64,000 nucleotides of DNA from Gordionus sp. m RMFG-2023 (taxonomy: Eukaryota; Nematomorpha; Gordioida; Chordodea; Parachordodidae). The DNA is taken from NCBI RefSeq assembly GCF_954871325.1, contig NC_088775.1, positions 30,109,561 to 30,173,560 on the forward strand, written 5' to 3'. The position numbers were made by a program, and so were the translations under genes. Below are positions 55,001 to 64,000 of the stretch, one piece after another. The notes beneath the pieces were generated by a model. That model was not told the origin of the DNA, made no database searches, and worked only from the letters and a program-made list of their open reading frames with translations. The stretch's first letter is position 1. Each line of letters starts with the position of its first letter.

Positions 55001-55344
55001 TAGTTGAATAGATCTTTTGATTAGCTATCGATTGATATCCTATATTAGACATATCTTATTTCATAAGCCAAAAAACAACATAATTAATAAATAACAATAA
55101 AATTAAAAAGAAATAAAACGAAACGCGCGTAATACGCTTTTTAAAATAAGATTTCTCTTTATCACGATTAAAACGTGATAATACCGTATTATCATTCCTT
55201 AACTTAAAACCCTAATTTTTTAGTTATATATAAATTTAAACCCCGTGATGATCCTGGATAGTTCAGATCCCTTTAAAAATTACCATATATATATTGGGCA
55301 TAGTTATTATCCACTTCTATTCTAACTCAAAATTTTTGAAAATG

Positions 55345-55643
55345 TCGAGTGGAGTGGAGCACTCCAATTCTAGACCGACGATATATAAAATTTTCAAATA
55401 ACAATTTTTATAAAAAAATCTATATATATAATCACCGTAATCAAGAAATGAACGTTTTTATATCCTTAATGTTAATTTTTATTTTTCTCATCAACTTTCC
55501 TATCTTCTTAATGTTAATTTTTATTTTTCCTATCTTCTTAATGTTAATTTTTACTTTTCCTATCAACTTTCCTATATTCTTAATTATAAATAAATCGATG
55601 GAGACTATATCTCTCTAATGTTAAATTTAAAAAAAATTTTTGT
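55345..55643. other. Shared repeat word and a short tandem array
   Basis: GAAAATGTCGAGTGGAGTGG at 55338 is the complement of words in the hAT at 26590 (26917, 27031) and the following TCTAGA..GACGATATA also matches there. From 55465 to 55580 four imperfect copies of TCTTAATGTTAATTTTTATT(TTTCCTATC) occur. The frame through them is not a gene. Confidence 0.55.
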
Positions 55644-55714
55644 ATATAAAGGGGTTCGAACCCATAACTTAACGTTTTAAAGGCAAGCGTTCTTCCCGCT
55701 CAGCCACCTTCTAT
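55644..55714 (-). ncRNA. tRNA-derived sequence (SINE head or decayed tRNA gene)
   Basis: On the minus strand GGTGGCTGAGCGGG is a good A box and GGGTTCGAACCC a perfect B box/T-arm core, 39 bases apart. The middle (CTTGCCTTTAAAACGTTAAG) does not give a clean anticodon stem, and the flanks do not form a 7-bp acceptor stem. A functional tRNA is therefore unlikely; a tRNA-derived SINE head or a decayed tRNA fits better. Confidence 0.55.
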
Positions 55715-55888
55715 ATTAAATTTTGTAATGTAATCTTTCTTATAATTATTTTGCTGTTATTTTATATTTTTATTGGCTTATTAATCTTTATTTTTATTAG
55801 TTTATTAAGGTCTTATTTCATTGGTTTAAATTTATTTTCTTTCTATTTTATTGGTTTAAATTTATTTTCTTTGTTTTATTAATTAATA

Positions 55889-57204
55889 ACACTGTGTGAC
55901 AAATTTCGACTTGATTTTTTGGGAGAAAATAAAATAAACATGTTTTAAGACAGTTTTTTATGCATATTATAAATCCGCTGTCAGTTTTTTTCTAGCACGT
56001 CAGGTTTTTTATTTATTTTAGGTTAAAGTGGCCAAAAAGGTCATTTTTAGCACTTTTTGAAGGTTTATAACTTTGGTTCTAATGATCCCTACAACTAATA
56101 AAATATCTTAATTTTTGCAGCAAACCTTCCTTATTTACATTTTTTTTTATAAAATCCTTACTCAATTTTATAACAACCTATATTTTTTAAATTTACCTTT
56201 ATTTATAAAATCTTTTTTAATATAGCTTACATTTAATATATTTATTTATTATGACTTTCGTTCTCAAAAAAAAATTATTGAAAGATATTAAATGTTTATG
56301 AAAAATTAAGCGCGAAAAAAGATAATTCTTCTCCTTTCTTCCTACTCGTTATTTGGCATTATTATTTATTGCCCATACTACGGGTTCAGGTACTCCATTG
56401 GAAAATCATATATATTGATATAAATTGATTAAAAAAACAAATATTCTTAAATACATCTAAAAAAGATATATATTAATAAAAAATATGAAAAAATTACCAA
56501 TTATTGCATTTTAAATGAATTTTGCTTCAAAAATGCTCAATTCAAAAAGAATACAAATTAAAAAAGTGGGTACAGATATCTGATTTTGGTATAAATTGAT
56601 CATAAATGCATAAAATATTACTAAATACAAAAAAAATAAATATTACCTTAATTTTGCTTTAAAAATGACTTATGCAGAGAAAATTCGTGTACAAATTAAA
56701 AAGTTCGAAAATATCTGTACCGACTTTTTTAATTTATAGATTTTGGTTGAATTTTCATGGCATAGGCTACTTTTGAAACATAATTAGAATTAATATATAA
56801 TCTTGAGCATATTTGAAGCAAAATTATATAAAATTTATCTTCTAAAGTTAATAATTTTGTAGTAATTTAAATTGAAAACTTAAGGCCCCCAAAACGAAAT
56901 TCTTTACCATTTTTCTCAAAAACCAATAGATAAAAAATTATAAAAATTGGTAAATTTATAAAGAAATATAAGTTTAACACTATCACCAATTTTCAGGGAT
57001 TTTTATTCGATACTTTTTAAAATATATCCGTATAAAGACCTAAATTTTACCATTTTTGAGATTTCGAAAAGTTGTCTTTATACGGTAATATTTTTAAAAC
57101 TTGACGTGTAGGGAAAATTTGGAAAACGGATTCGAACTCAGGGTCAAATTCAGCACCAAAACTTGTTTTTATTTTCTTCTTCCATTTTTCTTGTCACACA
57201 GTGT
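55889..57204. mobile_element. Non-coding DNA transposon with CACTGTGTGACAA ends (1.3 kb)
   Basis: Left end ACACTGTGTGACAAATTTCG; right end ...CTTGTCACACAGTGT, an inverted repeat of about 14 bp. The interior has several imperfect repeats (AAATATCTGTAC..., TTTGCTTCAAAAATG words) and no open frame. The target duplication is unclear and the superfamily unknown. Confidence 0.6.
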
Positions 57205-57214
57205 AATCAACCAT

Positions 57215-59494
57215 TTTTAATTAACGATCTTTTTCTAATTAACGATTTTTAAGAAGATCACAACCTTTTTTATATTTTTAAAAAGATAGTCAAGTATAAT
57301 TATTTTATTAATAAAATTTAATATTATATATATAAATTATCATGGAAAATATAAATATTTATACAAACCAAAAATTTGTTCAAATTCTTTAGTACCAAGT
57401 GAAATCCAACTATCTTTTATATTAAAACGTCTTCAATTTCCTAAATCAGTGTCAACCCTTCGATCATGTAGGTTTATGTTACCTGCTTTCTAATTCAGTG
57501 TCAACCCTTCGATCATGTAGGTTTATATTACCTGTTTTATACCATGGATAACTTAATGTAGGATTAAGCAAATGTACTTCTTAAAAAAACCTAAAGTTTA
57601 CAAAATATGCTCAAATAATTAACGTAAGTATTTATTAAAATATCAATTAACCATTTTTAAATTTTAAAAATGACAAATTAGTTTTTAAAAAAAGTTTAAT
57701 ATTTACCCTGTTCATATAAAAATATGGACATGAGATATTGTGAGAAAAACATAAATAAATATAAATTATGTTTTAAGTTAAAGAAATACAATATTTTTAA
57801 GATTTGTAAAAAATAATTGATACTTTAAAGATTAAGAAAAAAAGTAAATAACTAGATTACAGACATATATAAATGAGGATAGACAGATGCCAAATTAGGC
57901 AAAAATATGAAATAATGAAAAGCTAGGAATGAATGAATCATTTCAAATTTTTAAAAATGACAAATTAGTTTTTAAAAAAAGTTTAATATTTGCCCTGTTC
58001 ATGTAAAAATATGGACATGAGATATTGTGAGAAGAACATAAATAAATATAAATTATGTTTTAAGTTAAAGAAATAACCTTTTTTAAATTTTTAAGAAGAT
58101 AAAATTATTTCTTACCCTGTCAAGTATAATTATTTTATTAATAAAATTTAACTTTATTTAGCAATTATCATGTAAACTATGGAAAATTATTTTTAATTAA
58201 ATTTTTAGGAAGATCACAACCTTTTTTAAATTTTTAAGAATAAAATAATCGTCAGGGAAAAAAAAATAAATTATCAAATTTATAAAAATGACAAATTAGT
58301 TTTTAAATTTAAATTCAATTTAGCCAATTGAACATTAAAAGTCATGCTCAAAAAACTAACCCAGGTATTTATTAAAATATCAACTATAAAAAATAAAGAT
58401 ATATTTTATTTAACCAATCAAAAAATAAATATATAAAAATAACATATAATAGCGGAAAAATTTATGATTCCCATCAATCTTACCCTCTCAGGTATAAGAT
58501 TTATCTTTAGAAATAAACTAAATTATTTTAATTATATGTCACATATTATTATTTAAAGTCAAATGGACTCTATATACCTATTTATTTCATGGAATTAAAA
58601 TACTCAAATGCCTAAACTATGTAACTATGCCACAATATGCCAATCAAATTCACTACTCCTTAGTACATATTACATTTTAAATTTAACAAATAAATTAAAA
58701 TTATATTTAGCCAATTGAACATTAAAAGTCATAACAAAACTTTTCTCTCACCATTAATATGTGATCTCTGGAATACCAATTTAGCACTAAGTAAAATCCA
58801 ACCTTTTAAATTAAAATGTCGTCAATTTCCTATTCTCCCATCTTTTGTTATTACTATTAATAAAAGTCAGTGTCAAACCTTCGATCATGTAGACATCTCA
58901 TTTATTTAAAAAAATAATTAATCAACCCTCAAATTTATTGAAATTAAAATGCTCAAAAAACTATCAATTAAAAATATTTAAATATTAAAAAAAACCATAT
59001 AATAGTGAAAACATTTATGATTCCCATCAATCTTACCCTCTCAGGTAAAAAATTTATTTTTACAAAAAGTCAAATGGACTCTCTATATACCTATTTATTT
59101 CATGGAATTAAAATACTCAAATACCTAAACTTTGTAACTATACCACAATATGCCAATCAAAGTCACTACTCCTAATTACAAATTACATTTTAAATTCAAC
59201 AATTTTAATTATATTTAGCCAATTGAACTTAAAAGTCAATATAATACTTTTCTCTCGCCATTAATATGTGACCTCAGGAAATGATATACAATACCTATTT
59301 ATCCATATCTTCCTAAATTTATGAATACAAATTCACATATTTTACATTCATATATTTAACATTAGATTTAATAAAATCTATATATATTCACAGAAGATGC
59401 TCCTTTATTTAAAAAAAAAAGGTATTAAAAAAAAATTTCATATAATAGTTCAAGATTTTTTTATTCCCGTCATACTTGACGGGTTATCAACTAG
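57215..59494 (+). mobile_element. Helitron 3' part with canonical hairpin and CTAG end
   Basis: The 3' end is CCCGTCATACTTGACGGG (7-bp stem, 59466-59483), then TTATCAACTAG followed by T. This is the Helitron pattern of a hairpin a few bases before a CTRR terminus inserted 5' of T. Helicase C-terminal fragments occur on the same strand at 57360-57560 and 58680-58910. Internal duplications (for example ATTTATGATTCCCATCAATC at 58460 and 59010) show rearrangement. The 5' TC end was not located, so the start is approximate. Confidence 0.7.
58715..58912 (+). pseudogene. Helitron PIF1-like helicase, C-terminal fragment
   Basis: Reads NLALSKIQPFKLKCRQFPIL, PSFVITINKSQCQTFDHVDI. This matches the last helicase motif of Helitron RepHel and PIF1 proteins ('PFxxxRxQFPxxxxFAxTINKSQGQTxxxVGxxL'). 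The Gly of SQGQT is Cys here. An earlier degraded copy (57383-57480: VPSEIQLSFILKRLQFP) contains a direct duplication of CAGTGTCAACCCTTCGATCA. Confidence 0.75.
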
Positions 59495-60110
59495 TCATTA
59501 TAATAAACTTAACTTCAATATAAAAAAACTTTTTATTTTTTAAATTATTATTTTTGTAAAAAAAATAATCTAAGTAAATAACTAAAAAATAATAATTAAT
59601 AAACAACTTCAAAAATATTAAAAAAACGCATCATGAGACTTTGCCATTTTTCATCACAAATTATAAATTTACAACATAATTTCTTTTTATTATTTATACA
59701 TGCCTGACATTTAATCTTTATTTTTTTCCATATTTAATTACAATATGTATTAAAATAAAATTTTACTTTTTTATTTTACACCTTATATTGTATATTTAAA
59801 AATAATAATAATAATATTACTCGTTTCACTTCACTGTAATCGGATATTATGTAGGGGATTTGTTTATAAAAAAAATATACATGAAAGTAAAATAAAAATT
59901 AATTAAATTTAAATAGATTCTAGATGTGCCAGTAAATTTTTTTTTAAAAAAATTCGGGTTCTGGCCGGAAAACATTTTAATCAAAGGACCCCAAATTTAA
60001 ACAAATATTTAAATGGTAAGAAAATGAGATTAAAAACTTTATTAATTTAGAATGTATAAGATTTAATTTAAGTTAAGACTAGAAAATGAGATTTATTTTC
60101 TAGTACTTTT
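59495..60110. other. AT-rich, nothing recognised
   Basis: Between the Helitron end and the subterminal region of the large hAT block. No gene. Confidence 0.55.
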
Positions 60111-60444
60111 CATTTATCCGAGCCCCAGGTGTAATCCATAGGTGGGTCTGAACCCCGGGTCGGCCTGAGAACATAAAAGGGTCGTAAATTTTACGACCAA
60201 GCAAATTAACAACACTACCCATAAGTTTCAAAAAATTTACCTAAGCCTGACCCAAGTCCATATTCATTTAATTGGATGAATTTAATGAAAATTAACAATA
60301 TATATGTGTATATTTAGGCATCGTTTACAATAATTAAATTTACTATCATTAGAATAAAAAATTGCAATATTTTTAATAGTTAGCATCTGTTTTAAATAGG
60401 CTAAATTTAAATCAAAAAAATCTAGAGCAAGCATATAAAACACT

Positions 60445-60668
60445 GGTCTAGCTCTTAAGTTATTAATCCCGATTTGAGTCGATTTTTAAAAACGCCCCAA
60501 TTCAAATTTTAACTAAAACAAATATTATCTTAGCCTCGAGATTTGGCAAATAGAGGTCCAAACATTTATCCCATCAATGAGCAAAATCTGTAGGCTAACA
60601 TATTATTTTGGCTATCTTAATTGGGTCGTTTTTAAAAATCAACCCTAATTAACCTTTTTAACAACTCT
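60445..60668. mobile_element. Small hAT-like MITE, copy 4 of the four-member family
   Basis: GATTTGAGTCGATTTTTAAA and TTGGGTCGTTTTTAAAAATC face each other. The core CCTCGAGATTTGGCAAATAG aligns with the cores at 38769 and 43158, and the right end is ACCTTTTTAACAACTCTA. Confidence 0.55.
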
Positions 60669-61902
60669 ACCTGGCCCAAAGGAAAATAATATTATACCCG
60701 ACTCATGGACTGGACCAGCCAATGAAGGTGGGTAATTCCATGACAAATCGATATGTGATTCGGACGACCATTTTTCTTTGCATGGGTCAAATAGATTGTA
60801 TACTTTTTACAAATTTTAATGGCCTAGCTCAAATGTTCGATGAGAGCCTTTTCCTCTTTTAACAAATCTAAAAATACTCAAAATATTCTTGGTCTAAAGT
60901 AACAAATTTTAATCATTTTGTAGCCGTTAAAATTCTACTTAAGGAAATGCACAAATTACTTTTAAAATATCCTCAGTCATTGTTTCCGACAAAACAAAAC
61001 AAAAATTATTATGAAAAGTGCCCCATTTAAAATGATGAAGCTTATGAAATGTGTTTATTATCAATATATTTATAAATTTAAAGTAAAAATATGAATAGAG
61101 AAAATAAGAATTTAAATTTCATTTAGTTTTTATAAATTTAGAAATTAAAAAAGCAATTATAGAGGGTGTTATTTATAAAGATAATTTAATCTATTTTTAT
61201 TTTATTGGGGTACAAAAATATGTATTTTTAAAATATTTATAGTGTACATAATAATTTTATAGAAATGTTTATTTATAAATAAAATGTAATTTTATCGAAC
61301 TTTAAAGGCCTTTAACTCGGGATATATTTGAGGTAGAGCATCAAAATTTTGATTTGTATAAAATATACAATTTTAATCCATTTTAAAAATGGCCGGTCGA
61401 AAATCAGGTTATTTTGATCGATTTTTCTAGGTCTCTGCTTTGTCTCATTAGTTATTTTCCATTAAGAATTACTTTATAAAAATTATTTATACTATAAAAT
61501 TTGATTTTTTTATATGTATAAAAAAAATTCGATCTGGCCAACTTTTGAGCAGATTTTTCGGTAAAAAAATTCGATTTAACATTATAAAATATTAGTTGTA
61601 TTTAATAATAAGCCTTCTCAAGTTTTCATCAGTGGAGGATCAGTTTATACTGCACATTTAATGGGAAAATAAAACATAGACCCATATTTTTTTTAACGAT
61701 TCAGAGTTTAATAGGCGTAAAATTATTCATGAAAAGCAAATATTAATTCAAATCTTATATGGGATTTTTTGATAATCCAATGTAAAATTAAATTTGCTTG
61801 TATGTTTTTCAAACAAATATTTATGTATCTAGAATTTAGATACATGGCTCTTGATGCTTTTCATTTATGTTGATTTTTAATTGGATTTAAATCGAGCTTT
61901 AA
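60669..61902. other. AT-rich, nothing recognised
   Basis: No open frame with a domain and no repeat matched to other parts of the window, apart from a possible element end near 60690-60760 (CCCGACTCATGGACTGG). Confidence 0.5.
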
Positions 61903-62018
61903 CCCTGTATTCCACACTTTATCAATAAATGACATATTTAAAGGCACATTATTTTCGTCTCTTTCTATAAAAACATTTCGAATAGGGCTTAAAATTTTTT
62001 CAGTGTTTGTATTTAAAT

Positions 62019-63115
62019 CAGGGTTGGCAAATCGGTCAATTGACCAGTCAAATTCAGTCAATTGACGGGTCAATTGACCAAAGGAAGAATAAATTGAAAA
62101 TATGTTTAAAAAGGGAAAAAAGATGTAAATACATGTGATCACAATGTTTGCTTATTTTTTGTGTCCACAATATCAAGAGGAGAACTCACAAGTATGTGAT
62201 ATAATTCAAGAATTAGCTCTTTTACAAGGTAGTGATGACCAAAATATTTTAAGATAATTAATTTCAGAAGCAAAAACAGCATGTTTAATATAGCAAATTA
62301 TGCGGAAAGTAGTAATTTCCAGAAACAATCAATTCCGACCTCTAGTTAATAGATTAAACTTTGTCCACCCTGCCCATTAAGAGACTAACAATTCCTAGTT
62401 CTACTTCTTCTTTAGAAAGAAATAGGTCGATTAGGGTTAATATTCTTATGAAAATGGAAATCGATTGAAGACAGTGGCGTAGCTAGGAATTTTCCTTAGA
62501 GGGGGTCCATACATATAAAAGCTGGGGGGCGGCAGGGTTTATCTTACAAATCATAACCATATCTTCGATAATATATAATAAATATATTTTTTAAAATGTT
62601 ATTATAATTTAGTAGATTATTCTCAATGACTTTATAATAATACTATCCATAATAATTTCAATAGTAATATAATATCCTTCCAAAAACATCAAAACCAGAA
62701 AAATATAATTCATATAAAATCACTTTGAAGTCTTTTGAACGTATAATCTCAAAAAAAATTTTGCTCTGGGAGGGGTCCAAACCCGAAAACCACCCCCGTA
62801 GCTACGCCACTGATTGAAGATCTAAGACATCAGGAAAATTGATTAAAAAATATTAAAGAAAATGATAATATTGAAAATGAATCAGAACAAGAACTCCGCT
62901 ACAATAGCTACACGTTAGTTATTGAATGACAATGAATTTAAAAAATTAATATTATAGATTTTATTTTACTATTATATTCAAAATAAAGTTAATATTAACT
63001 TTAAAAAAACATATATTTGAATTTGACCACATTTGACCCTATTTGACCATATTTGACCGGTCAAATATCGGTCAATTGACCGAAACGTATTTGACCGGTC
63101 AAATGCACAACCCTG
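62019..63115 (+). mobile_element. hAT transposon (1.1 kb), target duplication ATTTAAAT
   Basis: Starts CAGGGTTGGCAAATCGGTCA and ends GGTCAAATGCACAACCCTG. ATTTAAAT is repeated at 62011-62018 and 63116-63123. Copy 1 of the host piggyBac has one uninterrupted ATTTAAAT at the matching place (about 40357). Subterminal repeats are GGTCAATTGACC on the left and TTTGACCGGTCAAA / GGTCAATTGACCG on the right. A degraded dimerisation text, LTIPSSTSSLERNRSIR, occurs at about 62380-62440. Confidence 0.92.
62472..62812. mobile_element. hAT MITE (341 bp), target duplication ATTGAAGA
   Basis: Starts CAGTGGCGTAGCTAGG and ends CGTAGCTACGCCACTG, sharing a 14-bp inverted terminus CAGTGGCGTAGCTA. ATTGAAGA flanks it at 62464-62471 and 62813-62820. 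No coding. It is inserted within the hAT at 62019, so it is the youngest of three nested layers. Confidence 0.95.
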
Positions 63116-63602
63116 ATTTAAATACACAATGCGTAAAAGTATTTTTTTTTAAATTTTTAACTTATAACACAAAGGAATGACATATAAAATTTAATTATTG
63201 AATAAATGATATAATATTAAAATTTTATATCCGAAATGATTTAAAACAATCAATTTCAAAAGTAAAATATAATGAAACTCAATATTTGGTACAAATCACT
63301 TTGGTAACCAATTTACATCAGGGATTTTTGCACCATGCTTTTGTACTATATTTATGTGAATGAACGATTATATCATGTCTTATTTCCTTCATCAAAATAA
63401 GACATGTCGGCTCTTTGTAACATTATGGATACATTCTACTTGCAGAGCCCTCTACCATTGAATAGTAATGGCCTTTGTTTTTTCATTCGTAATTTTAAAT
63501 ATACACAATCTCGCATATACAAAAAATTTTTATAAGTATCATAGTATATAGAATACTATATGGTGATGTGTGATCTTATGAGAATCCCGTTTGTATTATT
63601 AT

Positions 63603-64000
63603 CAGAGACCTGCAGACCCGGCCTGGCTAAGATACACAAGCCAGGCTGTATATTAATATTTGAAAACTCAATGAAACTCGGGAAACTTATTAATATTATT
63701 TTTTTTATTTAAAAATAATAAAAATGCGATCGTGTGGATATGGGTGGGAATTTTTTTGATGTAATAATAATTCAAAGTTTCATTACTCAAAATTTTTAAG
63801 AATTCCATATTTTCTTATAAAAATTTTACAATTCTTTAATTTTACATTAAAAATGGAAAAGATGTGTACTATATTAAATGCTATTAAGTTAGAACTAAAA
63901 TATTTTTTATTGAAAATTTTCATAATTCTTTGATTTTACATTAAAAATAGAGTAAATTATTTAAAATTTTTAAAAAGATGTGTGCTAAATTAGATGCTAC
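63603..64000. mobile_element. CAGAGACCTGCAG-family element, left end, runs off the window
   Basis: Starts CAGAGACCTGCAGACCCGGC then CTGGCTAAG...AAGCCAGGC. The remaining sequence to the window end is AT-rich, as in the non-coding part of the element at 31723. Confidence 0.5.

Larger units (their letters stand above)
52738..60217. mobile_element. hAT-bounded block (7.5 kb), target duplication (T/C)CCATAAG
   Basis: Left end TAGTGTTGTTAATTGGTTGG with GACCCGGGGTTTGGG; right end CCCGGGTCGGCC...GACCAAGCAAATTAACAACACTA. TCCATAAG (52730-52737) and CCCATAAG (60218-60225) flank it, 7 of 8. Both ends share the CCCGGG-type subterminal word in opposite orientation. A right terminus of the same family (TTTTACGACCAAGCAAATTA) also occurs at 38728. 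Other elements fill the interior: an inverted-repeat pair, a hAT, a tRNA-like sequence, a TIR element and a Helitron. It may be one large element or two facing termini around accumulated insertions. Confidence 0.6.
61903..63600 (-). mobile_element. piggyBac-like transposon, copy 2, with nested insertions
   Basis: Starts CCCTGTATTCCAC after TTAA (61899-61902). 61919-62010 aligns with 40257-40355 of copy 1 (ATCAATAAATG, AGGGCTTAAAATTTTTTCAG). After the nested hAT (62019-63115), 63124-63595 aligns with 40365-40820 (ATTTGGTACAAAT, TAACCAATTTA, ACTATATGGTGAT). The right half is cut off at 63603 by a CAGAGACC-family end. The transposase region is heavily decayed. Confidence 0.75.

Noticed and set aside
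55349-55618. 89-codon frame with repeated LMLIFIFPIF
   Set aside because: Translation of a short AT-rich tandem array.
55644-55714. Functional tRNA gene
   Set aside because: A and B boxes are good, but no proper acceptor or anticodon stem could be drawn.
61861-62142. 93-codon minus frame
   Set aside because: It crosses the boundary between the piggyBac and the nested hAT terminus at 62019, so it is a chance frame.

Overview
The window is eukaryotic, very AT-rich and gene-poor. It contains one recognisable host gene, one decayed host receptor gene and a dense, multiply nested set of transposable elements. The gene is a spliced TRIM-NHL gene whose closest remembered relative is arthropod Mei-P26. 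Together with an RTE-type LINE of the 'craniofacial development protein 2-like' kind, piggyBac, Merlin, Mutator-like, Tc1/mariner-like, Helitron and above all hAT elements, this points to an arthropod. A copepod such as a sea louse is a guess from composition and repeat style, not a demonstrated assignment.

Layout. 1-1015: Merlin/IS1595-type transposase remnant between inverted repeats. 2395-3370: intronless class A GPCR pseudogene. 3371-7360: Gypsy-like LTR retrotransposon fossil split by a hAT element (5014-6627) with an exact 8-bp target duplication. 7361-12056: two copies of a palindromic MITE flanking a satellite array (8180-9437) and a Tc1/mariner-like element that itself carries a hAT (9676-10668). 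12878-14035: internally deleted RTE LINE. 14810-18420: giant foldback element whose arms are tandem arrays. 20395-20800: mariner-like scrap. 21871-23891: Mutator-like foldback with a 9-bp target duplication. 24345-30075: LINE 3' half cut by two hAT insertions. 30076-31690: Gypsy pol fossil. 31723-34260: hAT transposase. 34270-37880: nothing coding recognised.

39646-52021 (minus strand): seven consecutive coding exons of the TRIM-NHL gene, 443 residues in frame across all junctions, ending in a complete six-blade-type NHL domain. RING/B-box exons are not found in the rest of the window. Four of its introns are loaded with transposons (piggyBac, hAT, two long foldbacks). 52738-60217: a 7.5-kb hAT-bounded block containing inverted repeats, a second hAT, a tRNA-derived sequence, a TIR element and a Helitron with a textbook 3' hairpin. 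61903-63600: a second piggyBac copy holding a hAT that holds another hAT MITE, a three-level nest. The first piggyBac copy gives the uninterrupted site.

The most striking overall pattern is that many unrelated-looking hAT elements share a terminal core of (C/T)AGNGTTG, while each family carries its own clustered short palindrome just inside the ends (for example TAACTAGTTA, TATCTAGATA, GGTCAATTGACC). That looks like a set of private transposase-recognition codes. No complete unknown gene system was found. All coordinates of transposon ends were read by eye; where a target-site duplication is quoted it was read directly on both sides.
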